Assembly (NCBI GenBank): GCA_027576995.1
Contig: JANBQC010000025.1
Location: 35,904 to 99,903 of the forward strand
Direction of reading: 5' to 3'
DNA length: 64,000 nt
Source: Dimargaris cristalligena
Taxonomy: Eukaryota; Kickxellomycota; Dimargaritomycetes; Dimargaritales; Dimargaritaceae
The notes below the pieces were generated by a model. It was not told where the DNA came from. It saw nothing but the letters and a program-made list of their open reading frames with translations, and ran no database searches. Below, piece after piece: positions 22,892 to 34,914 of this stretch (position 1 is its first letter; the number at the start of each line of letters is the position of its first letter). A program made the position numbers and the translations under genes.

Positions 22892-25800
22892 TCAATCCAT
22901 TTCTCGACAATGGCACAGGCAGTCGGCGACGGGGCATACGTTATGGGTCATAAACCACTCGGTAAGGTGCTTCTGGTGGCCTCCGTGACGACAGGTCTGG
23001 CACCACATGAACCACCAGTCAAAGGGGTTGCTTATAACCGGACGGTTATCTGTGGTATTAAAAAGGGAGTAGGGACAGTATAGTCGTTTATGTAGTGGGT
23101 GAGCGAAGCTGGGGTGATTCAAGGGCGGTTACAGCGGGGTCCATCGTAGGATTAACGTAGAAGTAGTAAAATTCCTTAGTGGTTTCAGTGGCTAGGTCGG
23201 ACCCTAACACAACTTACCATTCCGTGCAAGATAGGAGCTGGCCATACAAATATTGGCCGGGGTACCCAGCGATAACAGGCAGATTGGGCACGATGGTAGG
23301 GCCGCCTTACAGTTGGGACATTGCATCGACTGGGGGCCATCAGAGTCCATAAAATAGTAAGGGTATTAGATTCAAAAATATAGATAGATAGATATTTAGC
23401 CATGGTGGCCATGGTTGGAGTCGCAAAGCCGTATTGGAAACCCCAGTGATAGTGTTATTACACAAGACCCGACAAAGTATTTTAATATAAATTGACCAAT
23501 AATTGGATCGGGTGACATACCGTATCGCTCACGCTGTTGTCGAAGCGGTTGGAATTTATATGCTGGAACCGGCGGTTACCATCCCGGTCAAGGTTGGTTG
23601 ACGGAACCCCCGCCCCACCAACCAGGTTAAGGCTTTGCATCAGGCTACTCATGCAAAAAGTGCAGCGCACAAGAATGGGGGGTTGGGAGGTGACGGTGAC
23701 CGGGATCTGGTACCGGCGCATCCATTTACCCCGCTCAATATCGAATACCGCCCGTGTTTCGAACATTTGCCATTGGTCCAGTAAATCCCGGTAGCACTCT
23801 ATGCACCGTTTCTTGACCGAGTTGGGGGTTGCTTGGATAGGTGAAAAGCTCATAATCAGGGCCGCCGTTTGGGTATCCGCCGTTCGATTCGCATAATTGT
23901 CAATCAGTTCCATATTCCGGTCGGCCAGGCCCGTTAAAATCAGTCCTTCCAGGTTCCCATTTTTGACGGCCGTAGCCGTGTTATCATTGACATAGGCCAG
24001 CAGCTTGTTATCGTCGAGGAAGCGCAACGCAATGGACAGGCGCTCCTTCATCGAAAGGCCCTGCTCATTGAGCACATCCGACCAGTCCTCGCTGTAGTAG
24101 TACTTGAAAATGGCACGCAGGTATGAGTTGTCCGTACTTTTCATAAACCGGCGGTTCATTTGCTTCCATTCGTCCATGTAGGTTTGGTTGGATCGATCCA
24201 CCACCCGCGAGGCGTGGGCCGAAAGGGCCATGGCAATTACTTCCAGGTTTGGGTCTAACGCATCGGAGCAAGGTATGGTTAAAGGTATAAATGAGAAATT
24301 AGTACAGAGGGTTCCCACCCGGGTAGGGTAGCCTGGGTTTGGGTGGCATATAAAGGAGTGCACTGGCCTTTGAGGCGGTTCAACTTACTTCCACTCTTGC
24401 TTAACGCCACTACACACCGCTCGCGGCAGTTGTGGAACAAGGCCCAAGCGGCAGCTTTCTCGAATTCGCCGGCCTTTTCCATCCTGTGAGAATCAGTTTA
24501 ATGTACCCATGAGCGGGCAGATGGCAAAATCATCTAGTTAGTCCCGCTACTGAGTAATACACTGCGTGGGGCAATTTAAAAAGATTGCACATATAGACAT
24601 ACACGCGCGCGCGCGTACATTCCCCTTAGTCTTAAATTGAAAAACGCGAGAGGGAATCTAGAACTGGACTTACGTGAGTAGCGTTTCCTCAAGTCGACTC
24701 TGACTGAAATGACACCCCGATATCCGAAGGGCTAATTTACGCGGAATATCGAGTTCGCTTCCGGGGTAGATTGGGTCTTCACCCCCACCGCCTCCGCCCA
24801 AATTAACCCGGCCCATGGCTCCCGTCCCGAGCCCCAACCCGGAAGCCCCACTGAAATGGTTCATTCCCGATGGGAGATGGGAGTAGTACGAAGGGTGACT
24901 CATACCAGGGCCACCGCCCGTCATGTCGTAGTCCGCGTGCTGCAACTGTTGCTGTTGCTGTTTATTTTTTAGAGCCATGACATCCCGCTTATTTAGCTCC
25001 CGAAGAACCTTCTGGATGCCCATAAACCCGAGTCGGATATTGCCTGCAATAAAGTCGCTATCTTCAGCAAGGTTGACGGCATCCTGGATCCACGACCACG
25101 CTTCCCGGAGAGGCCGGTCATGGGCGATGAGTTTGAGGTTGGTGGCCGGATCCATAGCGTAGCCTTGCTCAGCCCGTCGTTTCATAACCATTGAAACATC
25201 CGCTTCTAAGATGGAAATTAAGCGATTGTCCCGCGTGGTGAGAGGGCGGTTCCACATGTCCCAGCGTTGGCCAAGGGTCATACCGGAAGCAGCGGCTTTT
25301 TTGGAAGCGGGGTGAGGGTCTCCGGCCAGGGCCCCTTTCTTGAGCGAGGCTCGGCGGAGATACAAACTGGCCGGTAGCTCGTCGGCCCGCGGCTCCGGGG
25401 GCGCAGTGGGAACCAGTGGCTGGAACGTGGATCCGTCCGCCGTGGGCGTGGAGGGACCCAAGTGAAGGGATTCAATGCCTCGTTTGACCGCAGCGGGGAG
25501 ACCCGGTAGCCCTTCGGCCGGCGGGGGGGCTTGCAGGTCAAAGATTTTGGAAAATTGCTCGTCCGCCACGGCCAGGCTGCCGTGGGGATCCCAGGCCACC
25601 CGAGGCAGCTCCTCGATTTTACGGGACTCCAGATGGCCACTGGAGTTCACTGTAAGGATCCGGTAGCGGTGGGCGAACGGTGTCAGGTGGGGGATCCAGG
25701 TGAAGGTGGCGAGTGGCGCGGGGGGATCGGTGCGAATATGCCGCGTTCGCCATAGGAAGGTGTCGACGGATGGGCCAGCCGACGAGGCCGGGTTCTCCAG

Positions 25801-27301
25801 TGTCCCATCAAGCGGGAGGGCCATCTCTGGGTTGGACCCATTGGGGTATGCGGGCAGTGCCTGATTTTGGGAGAAGTCGTTGGAAAGCGGGGCCAACGTC
25901 CGCTGTTCAGTCACGGTTTGTAGGCAGTTGAGCCGGATAGAATCATTGTCGGTGCCTAAGCTGGCCAGGACTCCCCGGCGGTGTGGGGAGAAGGCGATTT
26001 TACGCATGGTAGACTTGCCCTCGGACAGAAGGGGGATCTGGAGCACCCCCCGGAGGCCGTATCGGATATCCCAGATTTGGATATCCCCCTGCGACGAGTG
26101 TGATGCAAATCGGTACGGGTCAAACGGGTCGGCAGTCAGGCCAAACACGGCGGAGGTTTCGAAGCGAGTAACATGTCGGGTTTGGCGGATGTCGTAGAGG
26201 TGTAGAATACGCTGCGAGGCGGCCAAACCGCCCACCAGCAGCTGGGACTGGGATGACGCCAACCAGGCAACCGACGAAACCGACTCTTGGAACGAATAAA
26301 CACCGACAGGTCGGTCGGAGCCTGGGTTGCGCGGGTTCGATGACGTGTAAAATACTTGGCGCGTGGCAATGCGAGAGGCTGTCGGATTGGTCCACGCACT
26401 TGAGGGAGTCGCCAACGGGGACTGTCGGAAGGGGGTCCGGGGGAGAGCGGTCGAATTGGGGGTGGATTTACGGGCCTCCAGCGGGTCCGAAAACTCAACC
26501 AGAGGCCGGTCCAGGGAAGAATGGCTCGTATCGCGTAAAGCTTTCGAGGGATCGATTGGGGAGCTGGCCGCCTTGAGTCGCTCCGTGTCCCAGACCAAGA
26601 GGCCGTGCTCGTTGCGATGCCGTTCCAGCCCCACTGCGAGGAGCTTATGGTTATGGGGGCTGTAGGATAGCACTTGGCAGTTCCGGCCGTGGGTAATGGA
26701 TATTTGGGGAACACCCCCCACCGATGCTAGGGGAGTGGTTGCCGGCCGGAAAAGGGAACCGTTTGTGTCAAGGTCGAGGTCGGAAGATGCGGGCGGAGGG
26801 TATTCGACGGGCCGGGCGGAGGAGGATAATGACCCTGACAAGGGGGTTTGTAGCGATGACTGGGTGCTTCCGGTTTGGCCAAACTCGGACATGCGTAGCA
26901 ATAGTACTTGGCCCATCCCGACGCCGATGGCCACCAGGTCCTGAACCTGAGGGTCGTGCGACCACGATATACAATCGATTTTATGAGGGTCATGGTACAC
27001 GGAAACCACCGCTTGGCTCGGCTGGGGCTGTGCCTCCTGGGGAATGGATAAAGGCGAAGGGAATGAAGAGGTAACAAGGGGAGGAGGGCTTGGGTTAATG
27101 GAGGTCCTATAGTACGTTCGTCTGTTTTTATTGTTGGTTGCGGGGCAATGTATAGCCTTGCTGGGGTTCCTCTTACTCGGCTCTACTTTACTCTACCTTT
27201 GGGGGCTGCCAGCGATACAAGCGCAACGAATGCTCTTGAACGAGCAAAAACTCGTGGCTCTGTTGGTGGGGGGACCACAGCAAGAAGGGGGAGTTGGGCA
27301 T
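22892..27301 (-). CDS. SEA4: GATOR2/SEACAT subunit MIO (SEA4-type WD-repeat, zinc-finger protein)
   Basis: Subunit of the vacuolar/lysosomal complex that relieves GATOR1 inhibition of TORC1 when amino acids are present. Six minus-strand exons close exactly in frame to 1188 residues: 27301-27197, 27036-24674, 24483-24389, 24254-23521, 23329-23218 and 23049-22892. All introns are GT-AG, with donors GTAAGT, GTATGT or GTAGAG. Exon 1 supplies MPNSPFLLWSPHQQSHEFLL, matching the family start (LW-P-H...). Exon 2 carries the WD-repeat propeller (DCISWSHD, LAVGLERHRNEHGLLVWD, FASHSSQGDIQIWDIRYG) and a low-complexity QQQQQ patch. An alpha-solenoid follows (FEKAAAWALFHNCRER, PNLEVIAMALSAHASR). The C-terminal zinc module is CPNCKAALPSCPICLLSLG, then WWFMWCQTCRHGGHQKHLTE and CPVADCLCHC. 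All expected Cys/His positions are present. Confidence 0.95.
24601..24618. repeat. Alternating purine-pyrimidine (CG)n tract
   Basis: ACACGCGCGCGCGCGTAC inside the second MIO intron, next to CA/TA steps. Potential Z-DNA former; most likely a simple-sequence expansion. Confidence 0.8.
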
Positions 27302-27730
27302 GGTCATAAGCAAGCGACTGAACAAGGCGAGTAATTCGAAGAAGGGGCAGGAAAGGACCCGTCGGTGCTAGTTGGGTGAAACTAGGCCGGTGGAGGGGCT
27401 TATACTGGCATATACTCTCTGTATGCGTATGTTTACTGGGCCAGTAGGAGTTGTAGAGGAGAGTCCGTTTTCTCCCCACGCTTCCTTTTGCGAGGGCCTA
27501 CAACGGCCCGTGGATTACTAGAGTTAGGCGAGTTGGGGTGTGCATGGACAATAGCCCTAACCCTATCTAAGCCCCACCCTACTTTGAAGTCCCCTTTTGC
27601 TAATTCCTCTGCATTTCCAATTCGGCGTTGCATTCGCATTGCTAGACCTTGCTTCCGCCTACGGTGTATCCGCCACTTTCTCCGTTTCTCCCCCCAACCA
27701 GAGCCCTCTCGTCAGCAACTATTGCCTACT
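27302..27730. promoter_or_regulatory. Divergent promoter between MIO and uS14m
   Basis: About 430 bases. CCCTAACCCTA at 27555-27565 lies about 165 bases before the uS14m start. Open frames crossing it (for example 27433-27639) are not convincing. Confidence 0.5.
27555..27565. promoter_or_regulatory. Telomere-like CCCTAACCCTA box
   Basis: Nearly two telomere-type units in the divergent MIO-uS14m promoter. Compare the boxes before H4, CDC4 and NUP155. Confidence 0.4.
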
Positions 27731-28030
27731 ATGCGCTCCAGAATCCTTCGTGACCAGCGCCAACGCCAGGCCTTTGCGTCCCACGAGGTGATCCGTCAGG
27801 TGTACCGCTTTATTACCCACAATGAGACCGTCATGCCCCGTATCCGGTACCAGGCCCAGCTTGCACTTGATCAGTATCCCCAGAATTCCTCTTCCTCCCA
27901 CATTAGCAATCGCTGTATCGAAACGGGCCGCGGTCGGGGTGTCCTCCAGGACTTCCGACTCTGCCGGACCCAGTTCCGTATTAAGGCACTGCGAGGCGAG
28001 ATTCCAGGCGTGACCAAACACTCTTGGTAA
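27731..28030 (+). CDS. MRP2: Mitochondrial small-subunit ribosomal protein uS14m (MRP2)
   Basis: Intronless, 99 residues, within the size range of mitochondrial S14. It starts [15 protein letters not shown] at the ATG after a pyrimidine-rich leader; the frame is open further upstream but without family signal. The C-terminal S14 signature is clear: [20 protein letters not shown], then [21 protein letters not shown] in the order typical for this protein (RC-ETGR-RG---DF-L-R--FR--A--G-I-G---SW). It assembles into the head of the mitoribosomal small subunit. The zinc ribbon of bacterial C+ forms is absent, as is usual for mitochondrial versions. Confidence 0.93.
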   Translation: MRSRILRDQRQRQAFASHEVIRQVYRFITHNETVMPRIRYQAQLALDQYPQNSSSSHISNRCIETGRGRGVLQDFRLCRTQFRIKALRGEIPGVTKHSW

Positions 28031-28490
28031 CCCATTTCCCGCATGTTGGTGACCCTTAGGGTAACTACTGGTCATTTAGTATTAAACAAATCCATCATCA
28101 ATTGCTAGATATATTTTGGAACTGTGATTAAATCGCCTCAGGGACCCCACTTATTACTCCGTAAAATAAATCCAATTTTATAAAACCCAATGGATTTAAT
28201 TGACCTTGCCCGATTGTGGGGTGTTGGTATGCCCCAGCTTTAACGCTGGCTGTGACCAAGGAATAGGTTAGGAGGGGGGAGTAGCTTGGGAAGACCCTAG
28301 CCCTCTAAGTGTCTTACAGAATAGCTAAGTATAGGAAGAGGACCTCACATTTGCAGCCAGATACTTGTTGGAATCCCGACACTTTCTCTTTATTCCCACT
28401 TGAATCTCCCATCCCGGGTTGCTTTTAATCCCTTTCGTTTTCAATCAAGTCTTTTTTCACATTTTCCTTCTTACTACATTCTACATCACC
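28031..28490. other. Intergenic
   Basis: AT-rich. AATAAATCC at about 28166 may belong to uS14m 3'-end formation. A pyrimidine-rich leader (TTTTCCTTCTTACTACATTC) precedes the DRG2 start. No gene seen. Confidence 0.5.
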
Positions 28491-30641
28491 ATGGGTATCC
28501 TCGAGAAAATCGGCGACATTGAGCGCGAAATCGCCCGAACCCAAAAGAACAAGGGTAAGTTACCCTCGTTTTCGAAATTAAAAGGCGAAACGGCATCCTT
28601 CCCACCCCGCAACTGTTTTTTTTTTCTCGGCGGCGGACTTCGAGTCACCTTCATTTGCTCGCTTTGTTTTCGATAAGCCGATAGTGGCTCTAAACTTCAC
28701 AGCGACCACCCGGGCCGGTGCACTAATACCCATTTTTCTGTATAACCGTACGGTATTGCCAATTCATAATACTAGCGACCGAGCACCATTTGGGCCTACT
28801 CAAGGCCAAGTTGGCCAAATTCCGAGCCGAACTGCTGGAGCCCAAGACCAGCGGTGGTCCCAAGGTAATTTATATCTGTCCACCCAGTAGTACATGCTAC
28901 CCAACTATGCAATCAGCCCTCATAATTGACAACGTCGGTGGTGCCGATTTGTTGTTTCAATCATGTACTTGAAAATACGAAATCTCACTCCCACTCTCAA
29001 TCCAGCCCTTTCCCTCTCCACTTTCGCTGGGCTTTGCTCTCTTCTAATACCAATATTATTTACTACCTTAGGGCGAGGGCTTCGATGTCATGAAATCGGG
29101 CGATGCCCGGGTGGTCATGATTGGGTTTCCCTCCGTGGGTAAGTCTACCCTGCTCAACGCAGTCACCAACACCCAGTCGGAGGCGGGCGCTTACGAGTTC
29201 ACCACGCTGACATGCATTCCTGGTAAAATCGAGTATCAAGGGGCGATTATCCAGTTGCTTGATTTGCCCGGTATTATTGAGGGTGCGTCCCAGGGTAAAG
29301 GCCGTGGTCGTCAGGTGATTGCCGTAGCCCGGACGGCCGACCTGGTCCTGATGATGCTGGATGCCACCAAGAGTCGTCAACAAAGGTAGGTTACTTTAAT
29401 AGGCACATTTCCTATTTTGGCCTTGGTAAGCCTCACTAGAGGGGGAGACCCACTTGCTTAATGAAAGGCTGGGAGATTCCGCTGGCCGCCCATTTAAACC
29501 GTACTCATTTTGACAGTTCGTTAAGCACCGCATTAAATAACCGAAGTTACCAATGTTTATTTATTTTGATCTACCCGTTCCAATGATACTGTCAACTGGC
29601 GACTATTTTATAAAGGGCGTTGCTGGAAGCTGAACTCGAAGCGGTCGGTTTACGGATCAATTGCGCCCGGCCTAATATCTACTTCAAGGTCAGTGCCTGT
29701 TGAGCCGACTTCATTCTGCCTGGTATCCCGGGATTGGGCAGTGACAGTGGACCACTGCGCGTTTTACTTTGGCCAGGCTTAACCAGGGCGAGTAATGGGA
29801 TGTATGCCATTGGAGTTAGAATTATGTGTCTTATTCTCTGCTAGCTAACCCTGCGCCGTATTTTATACCCATGGACAGATCAAGAAAGGAGGCGGCATTA
29901 GTTTCAATAAGACCTGCGTTCTCACTCATCTTAATGAACGTTTGGTAACTCAGATTCTCCAAAACTACCGTAAGTAATCTAGGGTCGCCTGATTTAGACT
30001 AGACTGTCGTTTAATTTTAGGCGTAGCCCACCTCCTGGGGCCCGGTTTGACAGCCATTTGGGGGCCACTGTTCGATTTTTTTATTACAGGTATAATGTTT
30101 ATTCTGGTTGGATGCTTTTCATCTAATTATGCCTGTATTTTATATCCCAACTACTTAACTCCCCCCCCCTGCGATAGGTATCTTTAACGCCGAGATCCTG
30201 ATTCGAGAGGACTGTACGGTGGACCAATTTATCGATGTGGTTCTGGGAAACCGCAAGTACATCAAGTGCCTGTACTGCTACAATAAGATTGACGAAATCA
30301 CCATTGAGGAAGTCGATCGCCTGGCTCGCCAGCCCCACACGGTGGTGGTGAGTTGTGAGAGCAAACTCAATCTGGACTATCTGGTTCAGCAGATCTGGTA
30401 CCACCTGAATCTGCTGCGTGTATACACTAAGAAGCGCGGAGAATTCCCCGATTTCGATGACGGTCTTATTTTGCGTAATGGCGCGACTGTTGAGCACGTC
30501 TGCCATACCATCCATCGCTCCCTGGCCGAGAACTTCAAATACGCACTGGTTTGGGGGACATCGACGAAACACAGTCCCCAGCGGGTGGGGCTAGGTCACT
30601 TGGTGGAGACTGAGGATGTGGTCCAAATTGTGACCAAGTAA
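28491..30641 (+). CDS. RBG2: Developmentally regulated GTP-binding protein 2 (DRG2/RBG2)
   Basis: OBG-HflX-type GTPase that acts on translating ribosomes with a DFRP2/GIR2 partner. Six exons: 28491-28554, 28776-28864, 29072-29385, 29616-29688, 29879-29969 and 30178-30641. They sum to 365 codons, giving 364 residues, the standard length. The N-terminus [20 protein letters not shown] is diagnostic of DRG2 rather than DRG1. Visible: G1 GFPSVGKST (residues 69-77), the G2 region [12 protein letters not shown]3 DLPGII, the glycine-rich [18 protein letters not shown]4 NKID, and a C-terminal TGS domain ([33 protein letters not shown]). Introns interrupt the helix-turn-helix and GTPase domains. The phases close without adjustment, so the model is reliable. 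Confidence 0.97.
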
Positions 30642-31465
30642 ATGTGGGATGCTAGCCAGCCCAGTCCAGCTCGGAAGACCCCGAGCGACTGAGTTTGTGT
30701 AATAAAGTTGTAATGACTTGGTTGGAATATTTCGGGATAACTCTTTTGGGGCTGTAATACGATTGGCCTCTCCTTGGGGCGGGGGTATCTAGTCTGCCAT
30801 CCGTGCGATTGAAGTCGACGAAAATGACAGTCTGAATGCCCCGGTGGACATGCTGTAGATGGGGGTAGGATGTCGACCAACAAATGGTATTTAGTATTTG
30901 GCCTGGTTGATGATGTGGGTGCATCATGAAGGAGAGAGAGAGTGAGAGAGACTTGGAAAAGGAAAGCCATTCGGGGTCAATAACGATCACGTGACAATCG
31001 CAATTGATCATCTACATTGGATGGGGCGATGGAGAGTCGCTGTGTTCCCCACTGACTTACTCTCCCAGCGCTTACAGGCGGGAAAGAGGGATGTAGTAGA
31101 TAGATATATGGAGAGAGGAGAGGATATAGCCAAGCGGCCTTGTAAAGCAGAGCCCTGCCTGTGGAGAGCCAAAAACCAACCCTATTGCGGCCCAGGGAAT
31201 CCACCACACCAACAGACAATGGCCTTAATCTGCTTCTGATTCCTCCAACGACCAATCTAGTTCATTCTTTCACCATTATACGCTTGTCCAGGGCTAATAT
31301 CCCATTTGCCCATTATACCCTTCAGCCCGTGTTCTAACATTAGGTCTATAGACCTCTCCTTTCCTCATTTTTCCATCACCCCAACCGGCACTCCCCCTTC
31401 TGCTGTGGGACCACCACCCGGTCGTCGTTACATTCGCTTGTTAATCTATTGTTTTTACTCCCGCT
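30642..31465. promoter_or_regulatory. Intergenic region upstream of NDUFV1
   Basis: Contains a palindromic TCACGTGA (30987-30994), the core for Cbf1/USF-type bHLH factors, about 470 bases before the NDUFV1 start. It also has a GA run and a pyrimidine-rich leader. Overlapping open frames on the minus strand are not convincing. Confidence 0.45.
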
Positions 31466-32875
31466 ATGCTCCCTTTGATCCGCCCCTCGGTCACTCGCCT
31501 AGTGAGTCGTGTGGCTCAGCGCCCCTCTCTACCCCGCGCTACCTTGGCCACTGCCGCCAGCGCCAGTAAGAAAACCTACGGCAATTTGCGCGACGAGGAC
31601 CGCATCTTCACTAACTTATACGGCCGCCATGACTTTCGCTTAAAGGGTGCCTTGGCCCGTGGTGACTGGCACAAAACCAAGGAGATTGTGCTCAAGGGCG
31701 ACGACTGGATCATCAACGAAATGAAGGCCTCCGGCCTGCGTGGCCGTGGCGGTGCTGGTTTCCCGTCAGGCCTAAAGTGGAGCTTCATGGGTAAGAGCTC
31801 CCCGGGCCGCCCCCGCTACGTCGTGGTCAATGCCGACGAGGGTGAACCAGGTACCTGCAAGGACCGCGAGATTATGCGCCACGACCCCCACAAGCTTGTC
31901 GAGGGCTGCTTGATCGCCGGCCGTGCCATGAACGCCAATGCCGCTTATATTTACATTCGCGGTGAATTCTACAACGAGGCGTCCAACCTCCAAATTGCCA
32001 TTGACGAGGCCTACAAGGCCGGCCTAATTGGTAAGAACGCCTGCGGTACCGGCTACGACTTTGATGTGTACATCCACCGCGGTGCGGGCGCCTATATCTG
32101 TGGCGAGGAGACCGCCCTGATTGAGTCCATTGAAGGCAAGCAGGGCAAGCCCCGCCTTAAGCCCCCTTTCCCGGCCAACGTGGGCCTGTTCGGCTGCCCC
32201 ACGACGGTGACGAACGTCGAGACGGTGGCCGTGGCCCCCGCCATTTGCCGCCGCGGTGGCTCCTGGTTTGCCGGGTTCGGTCGCGAGCGGAACACCGGTA
32301 CCAAACTCTTTTGCATTTCGGGCCACGTGAATACACCCTGTACCGTGGAGGAAGAGATGAGCATCCCACTCAAGGAATTGATTGAGCGCCACTGCGGGGG
32401 TATCCGGGGCGGCTGGGACAACCTCTTGGCGGTGATCCCGGGCGGTGCCTCCACCCCCATGCTGCCCAAGTCGGTCTGCGAAGATGTGCTCATGGACTTT
32501 GATGGTCTGCGGGATGCCCAAAGCGGTCTGGGTACGGCGGCCGTGATTGTGATGGACAAGTCGACTGATATCGTCGGGGCCATTGCTCGTTTGAGCGCCT
32601 TTTTCCGCCACGAGAGTTGTGGCCAGTGCACTCCCTGCCGTGAGGGGACCAGCTGGCTCTACCATACCATGGATCGGTTTGTGCGGGGCGAAGCCCGCCC
32701 CCAGGAAATCGACATGATCTGGGAGTTGACCAAGCAAATCGAGGGCCATACCATTTGTGCTCTGGGTGATGCGGCTGCCTGGCCCGTCCAGGGATTGATT
32801 CGCCATTTCCGGCCCGAGCTGGAGCGGCGTATGGCTTCGTCGGAGGAGACGGTCGCTCAGTCGGCCACCGCTTAG
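31466..32875 (+). CDS. NUO51: NADH:ubiquinone oxidoreductase 51 kDa flavoprotein (complex I, NDUFV1/NuoF)
   Basis: Matrix-arm subunit that binds NADH and FMN and holds cluster N3. Intronless, 469 residues. The first ~35 residues ([20 protein letters not shown]) are basic and hydroxylated with no acidic residues, a mitochondrial targeting sequence. Motifs in order: the NADH/FMN Gly-rich [58 protein letters not shown] with [14 protein letters not shown], then the 4Fe-4S ligands [15 protein letters not shown] and [16 protein letters not shown]. All four cluster cysteines are visible. Strong third-position GC bias matches the other highly expressed genes here. Confidence 0.98.
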   Translation: MLPLIRPSVTRLVSRVAQRPSLPRATLATAASASKKTYGNLRDEDRIFTNLYGRHDFRLKGALARGDWHKTKEIVLKGDDWIINEMKASGLRGRGGAGFPSGLKWSFMGKSSPGRPRYVVVNADEGEPGTCKDREIMRHDPHKLVEGCLIAGRAMNANAAYIYIRGEFYNEASNLQIAIDEAYKAGLIGKNACGTGYDFDVYIHRGAGAYICGEETALIESIEGKQGKPRLKPPFPANVGLFGCPTTVTNVETVAVAPAICRRGGSWFAGFGRERNTGTKLFCISGHVNTPCTVEEEMSIPLKELIERHCGGIRGGWDNLLAVIPGGASTPMLPKSVCEDVLMDFDGLRDAQSGLGTAAVIVMDKSTDIVGAIARLSAFFRHESCGQCTPCREGTSWLYHTMDRFVRGEARPQEIDMIWELTKQIEGHTICALGDAAAWPVQGLIRHFRPELERRMASSEETVAQSATA

Positions 32876-33520
32876 AGTTGCTTCGTCGTCGGTTATGGTT
32901 ACATTGACTTTAGCCACCCGCTCCCTTATTTATTCGCATTTTTCTTCCTTTATATCCAGGTCTCTGAAAGAGCTGTTCCAATCCGAAAGGCCCAGAGTAG
33001 CCGATTAATCCACTTTTCAGCCATCTAGGTTGGTTTGATGAAGGGCGGGGGAGTGGGGTTTTGCCTCGATTGTATTTCCTTAAATTTCCAAATTTTTCCT
33101 TAGAAGATAATAAACTATGGATTCCGTTAACTTTAGAATGTAAGTGTAGGCCTGGATATGGGTGAGCCAAAATCCCTCCGCCCCTCCGCCTTTTCTTCTG
33201 CTTCGAAGGCCCATTGGGTAAAGTAGGGGAGGGGCATTGATTAAGGCAAAATGAAATGAAACGGGATAGTATATTAGTCTGTGGTGGGCCTTTGCCCATT
33301 GCTAGAGGAGCTAATAGGCTCTCACTGCGTGTCTTCTCTCCCTTTTTTTCTGGCGTGTCCTACTTATTCTTTTATTGGTGTGTATGCATCCGGATAGATT
33401 GTCAATGAATTCACCAACTCTTGCCCAGAGGAAATGAGAAAGGACTGGCCACATTTACCCCTTCTTGCGCTATTTAGGGAATTGCCCCGGTTACTAAGCA
33501 AACTGAGCCAATTCTAAAAC
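32876..33520. other. Intergenic
   Basis: AT-rich 3' flank of NDUFV1 with ATAATAAAC at about 33107. The minus-strand open frame at 32910-33299 has no family signal. Confidence 0.5.
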
Positions 33521-34291
33521 ATGGCGGCGACCTTGGGCTCTGCGTCCTCAAGTGTAACCGTTGCCCTTGCTGAACTTTTTCTGGTATCGGGCCTGTCGCC
33601 GCCCACTCACCTCCACGAGGTATGGTCGTCTGCGGAGGAACCTCGGGACTCTACTTCGACTTGCCCTGCCCCGCTCGAGTGGTTTTGTGGTACCATTACC
33701 GTCTTGGGGACCCAGTCCCTGGACCCAGCGGCCCCACCCGGCCCCACGCAGTTCACTGTCCGTTCGACGTGGTCTCTAGTAGGTATCCCCGCCCAGTTCC
33801 CTCCTCAACTCCATGGGTGCTGTGTCGCCCCGGATCAGGCGCCCTTGTTTTATGATATCGTTTTGCGTTCCATTGCCAAACCAACCTCGGGTCAGATACC
33901 GGTGTGGGTGATTCGAAATGTATATCGCCGCCCAACAGGGGATTTACTCGAGCTACATAGCCATGCGACCGAGATAAGTAGCGTGGTATTTCGGTCGACC
34001 GACTTGTCCACCACGCGCACGCCCCAGACAGAACGCACGGCCGTGTTTGGCACCAGCCCAGTTAACCTCCTTCAGGGTATCCGATTCGAACCCCGCCGGT
34101 TAGTCACTAGGGCGACGACAGGCTCTCACCAAGCTCCCTGGGCAGCAGTGCGCCACCAATCCGTGAGGGCGCTGATCCGCGGGCTGTGGCTTCGCACCCG
34201 GGAATCGGCCGTTGATCAGGGCGAGTTTGACCTGTGGCTGAATCGGGCGGTGGTACTCTGCCTGGGCAAATGCCAGTGGTCTACAGGCTAA
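33521..34291 (+). CDS. Hypothetical protein, 256 residues
   Basis: A single open frame from an ATG in good context (AAAACATGGCGG) to TAA. TTAATTAATAAACGG follows about 40 bases downstream as a likely 3'-end signal. I recognise no domain. Composition is balanced rather than low-complexity. The N-terminal ~30 residues are hydrophobic (SVTVALAELFLVSGLS), the middle has LFYDIVLRSIAKPT and VWVIRNVYRRPTGDLLEL, and the C-terminal helix region is RHQSVRALIRGLWLRTRESA. Cysteines are few and there is no clear membrane segment. Codon use is less GC3-biased than its neighbours. It may be a fast-evolving or lineage-specific gene, or one exon of a larger gene. Confidence 0.6.
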   Translation: MAATLGSASSSVTVALAELFLVSGLSPPTHLHEVWSSAEEPRDSTSTCPAPLEWFCGTITVLGTQSLDPAAPPGPTQFTVRSTWSLVGIPAQFPPQLHGCCVAPDQAPLFYDIVLRSIAKPTSGQIPVWVIRNVYRRPTGDLLELHSHATEISSVVFRSTDLSTTRTPQTERTAVFGTSPVNLLQGIRFEPRRLVTRATTGSHQAPWAAVRHQSVRALIRGLWLRTRESAVDQGEFDLWLNRAVVLCLGKCQWSTG

Positions 34292-34914
34292 GTGGATGAG
34301 AAACCGTAGATGCCTCGGGTGCGCCTCCTTTAATTAATAAACGGGGTTGATCAGTAAAACTTGGTTCGTAATCTTTAGCTGAGGAGAGTCCCCTTGGTAT
34401 TATTGGCAGGTGAGTGCTTTGTTTCCACTCGAACTAGGTCAATGTACGGTTGTTAAACTACATAGTCAGGCTGAATGAGTCCCCGAATTAATTTAATATT
34501 CAATAGATAATGTTCATCTAGGAGAGCAATTCAATACGACCAAATCTAATGTTAAATATTATGTATACGGGGAAATAGCCCGCACTATTACTTTTAACCA
34601 GTAATACCGACTGGGTCCCTTCAAACCGAGCATTCATTATATTATTGTAATTTAGATTTATCCAGTCCATATTAATGGCTCAGTCAATATATTATCCTAG
34701 GATGATCACCATTGAGCAGAGGTGATGCCCTCCTTGTAGCACTGGTGCATATAGGGGAAGGAGGGGGAGGGGCTCTCTCATTCGGCTGAAATCGCTCTGG
34801 CTTTTCAAGGCTGGCTCCATTCCTTTATTTGCTTATTCGAGCCTAAACTCTGGAACACCTGTTTCGGTGCTTCTTCCACTTATCGCAGACTTCCTTTCTT
34901 CTCAATCCACCCCC
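34292..34914. other. Intergenic
   Basis: AT-rich with many TTAAT/ATTAAT words, then a pyrimidine-rich leader before the helicase. No gene seen. Confidence 0.5.

Noticed and set aside
34079..34097. GGTTCGAATC tRNA B-box on the minus strand
   Set aside because: It lies inside an open reading frame, and the sequence at the expected distance has no matching A-box or cloverleaf stems.
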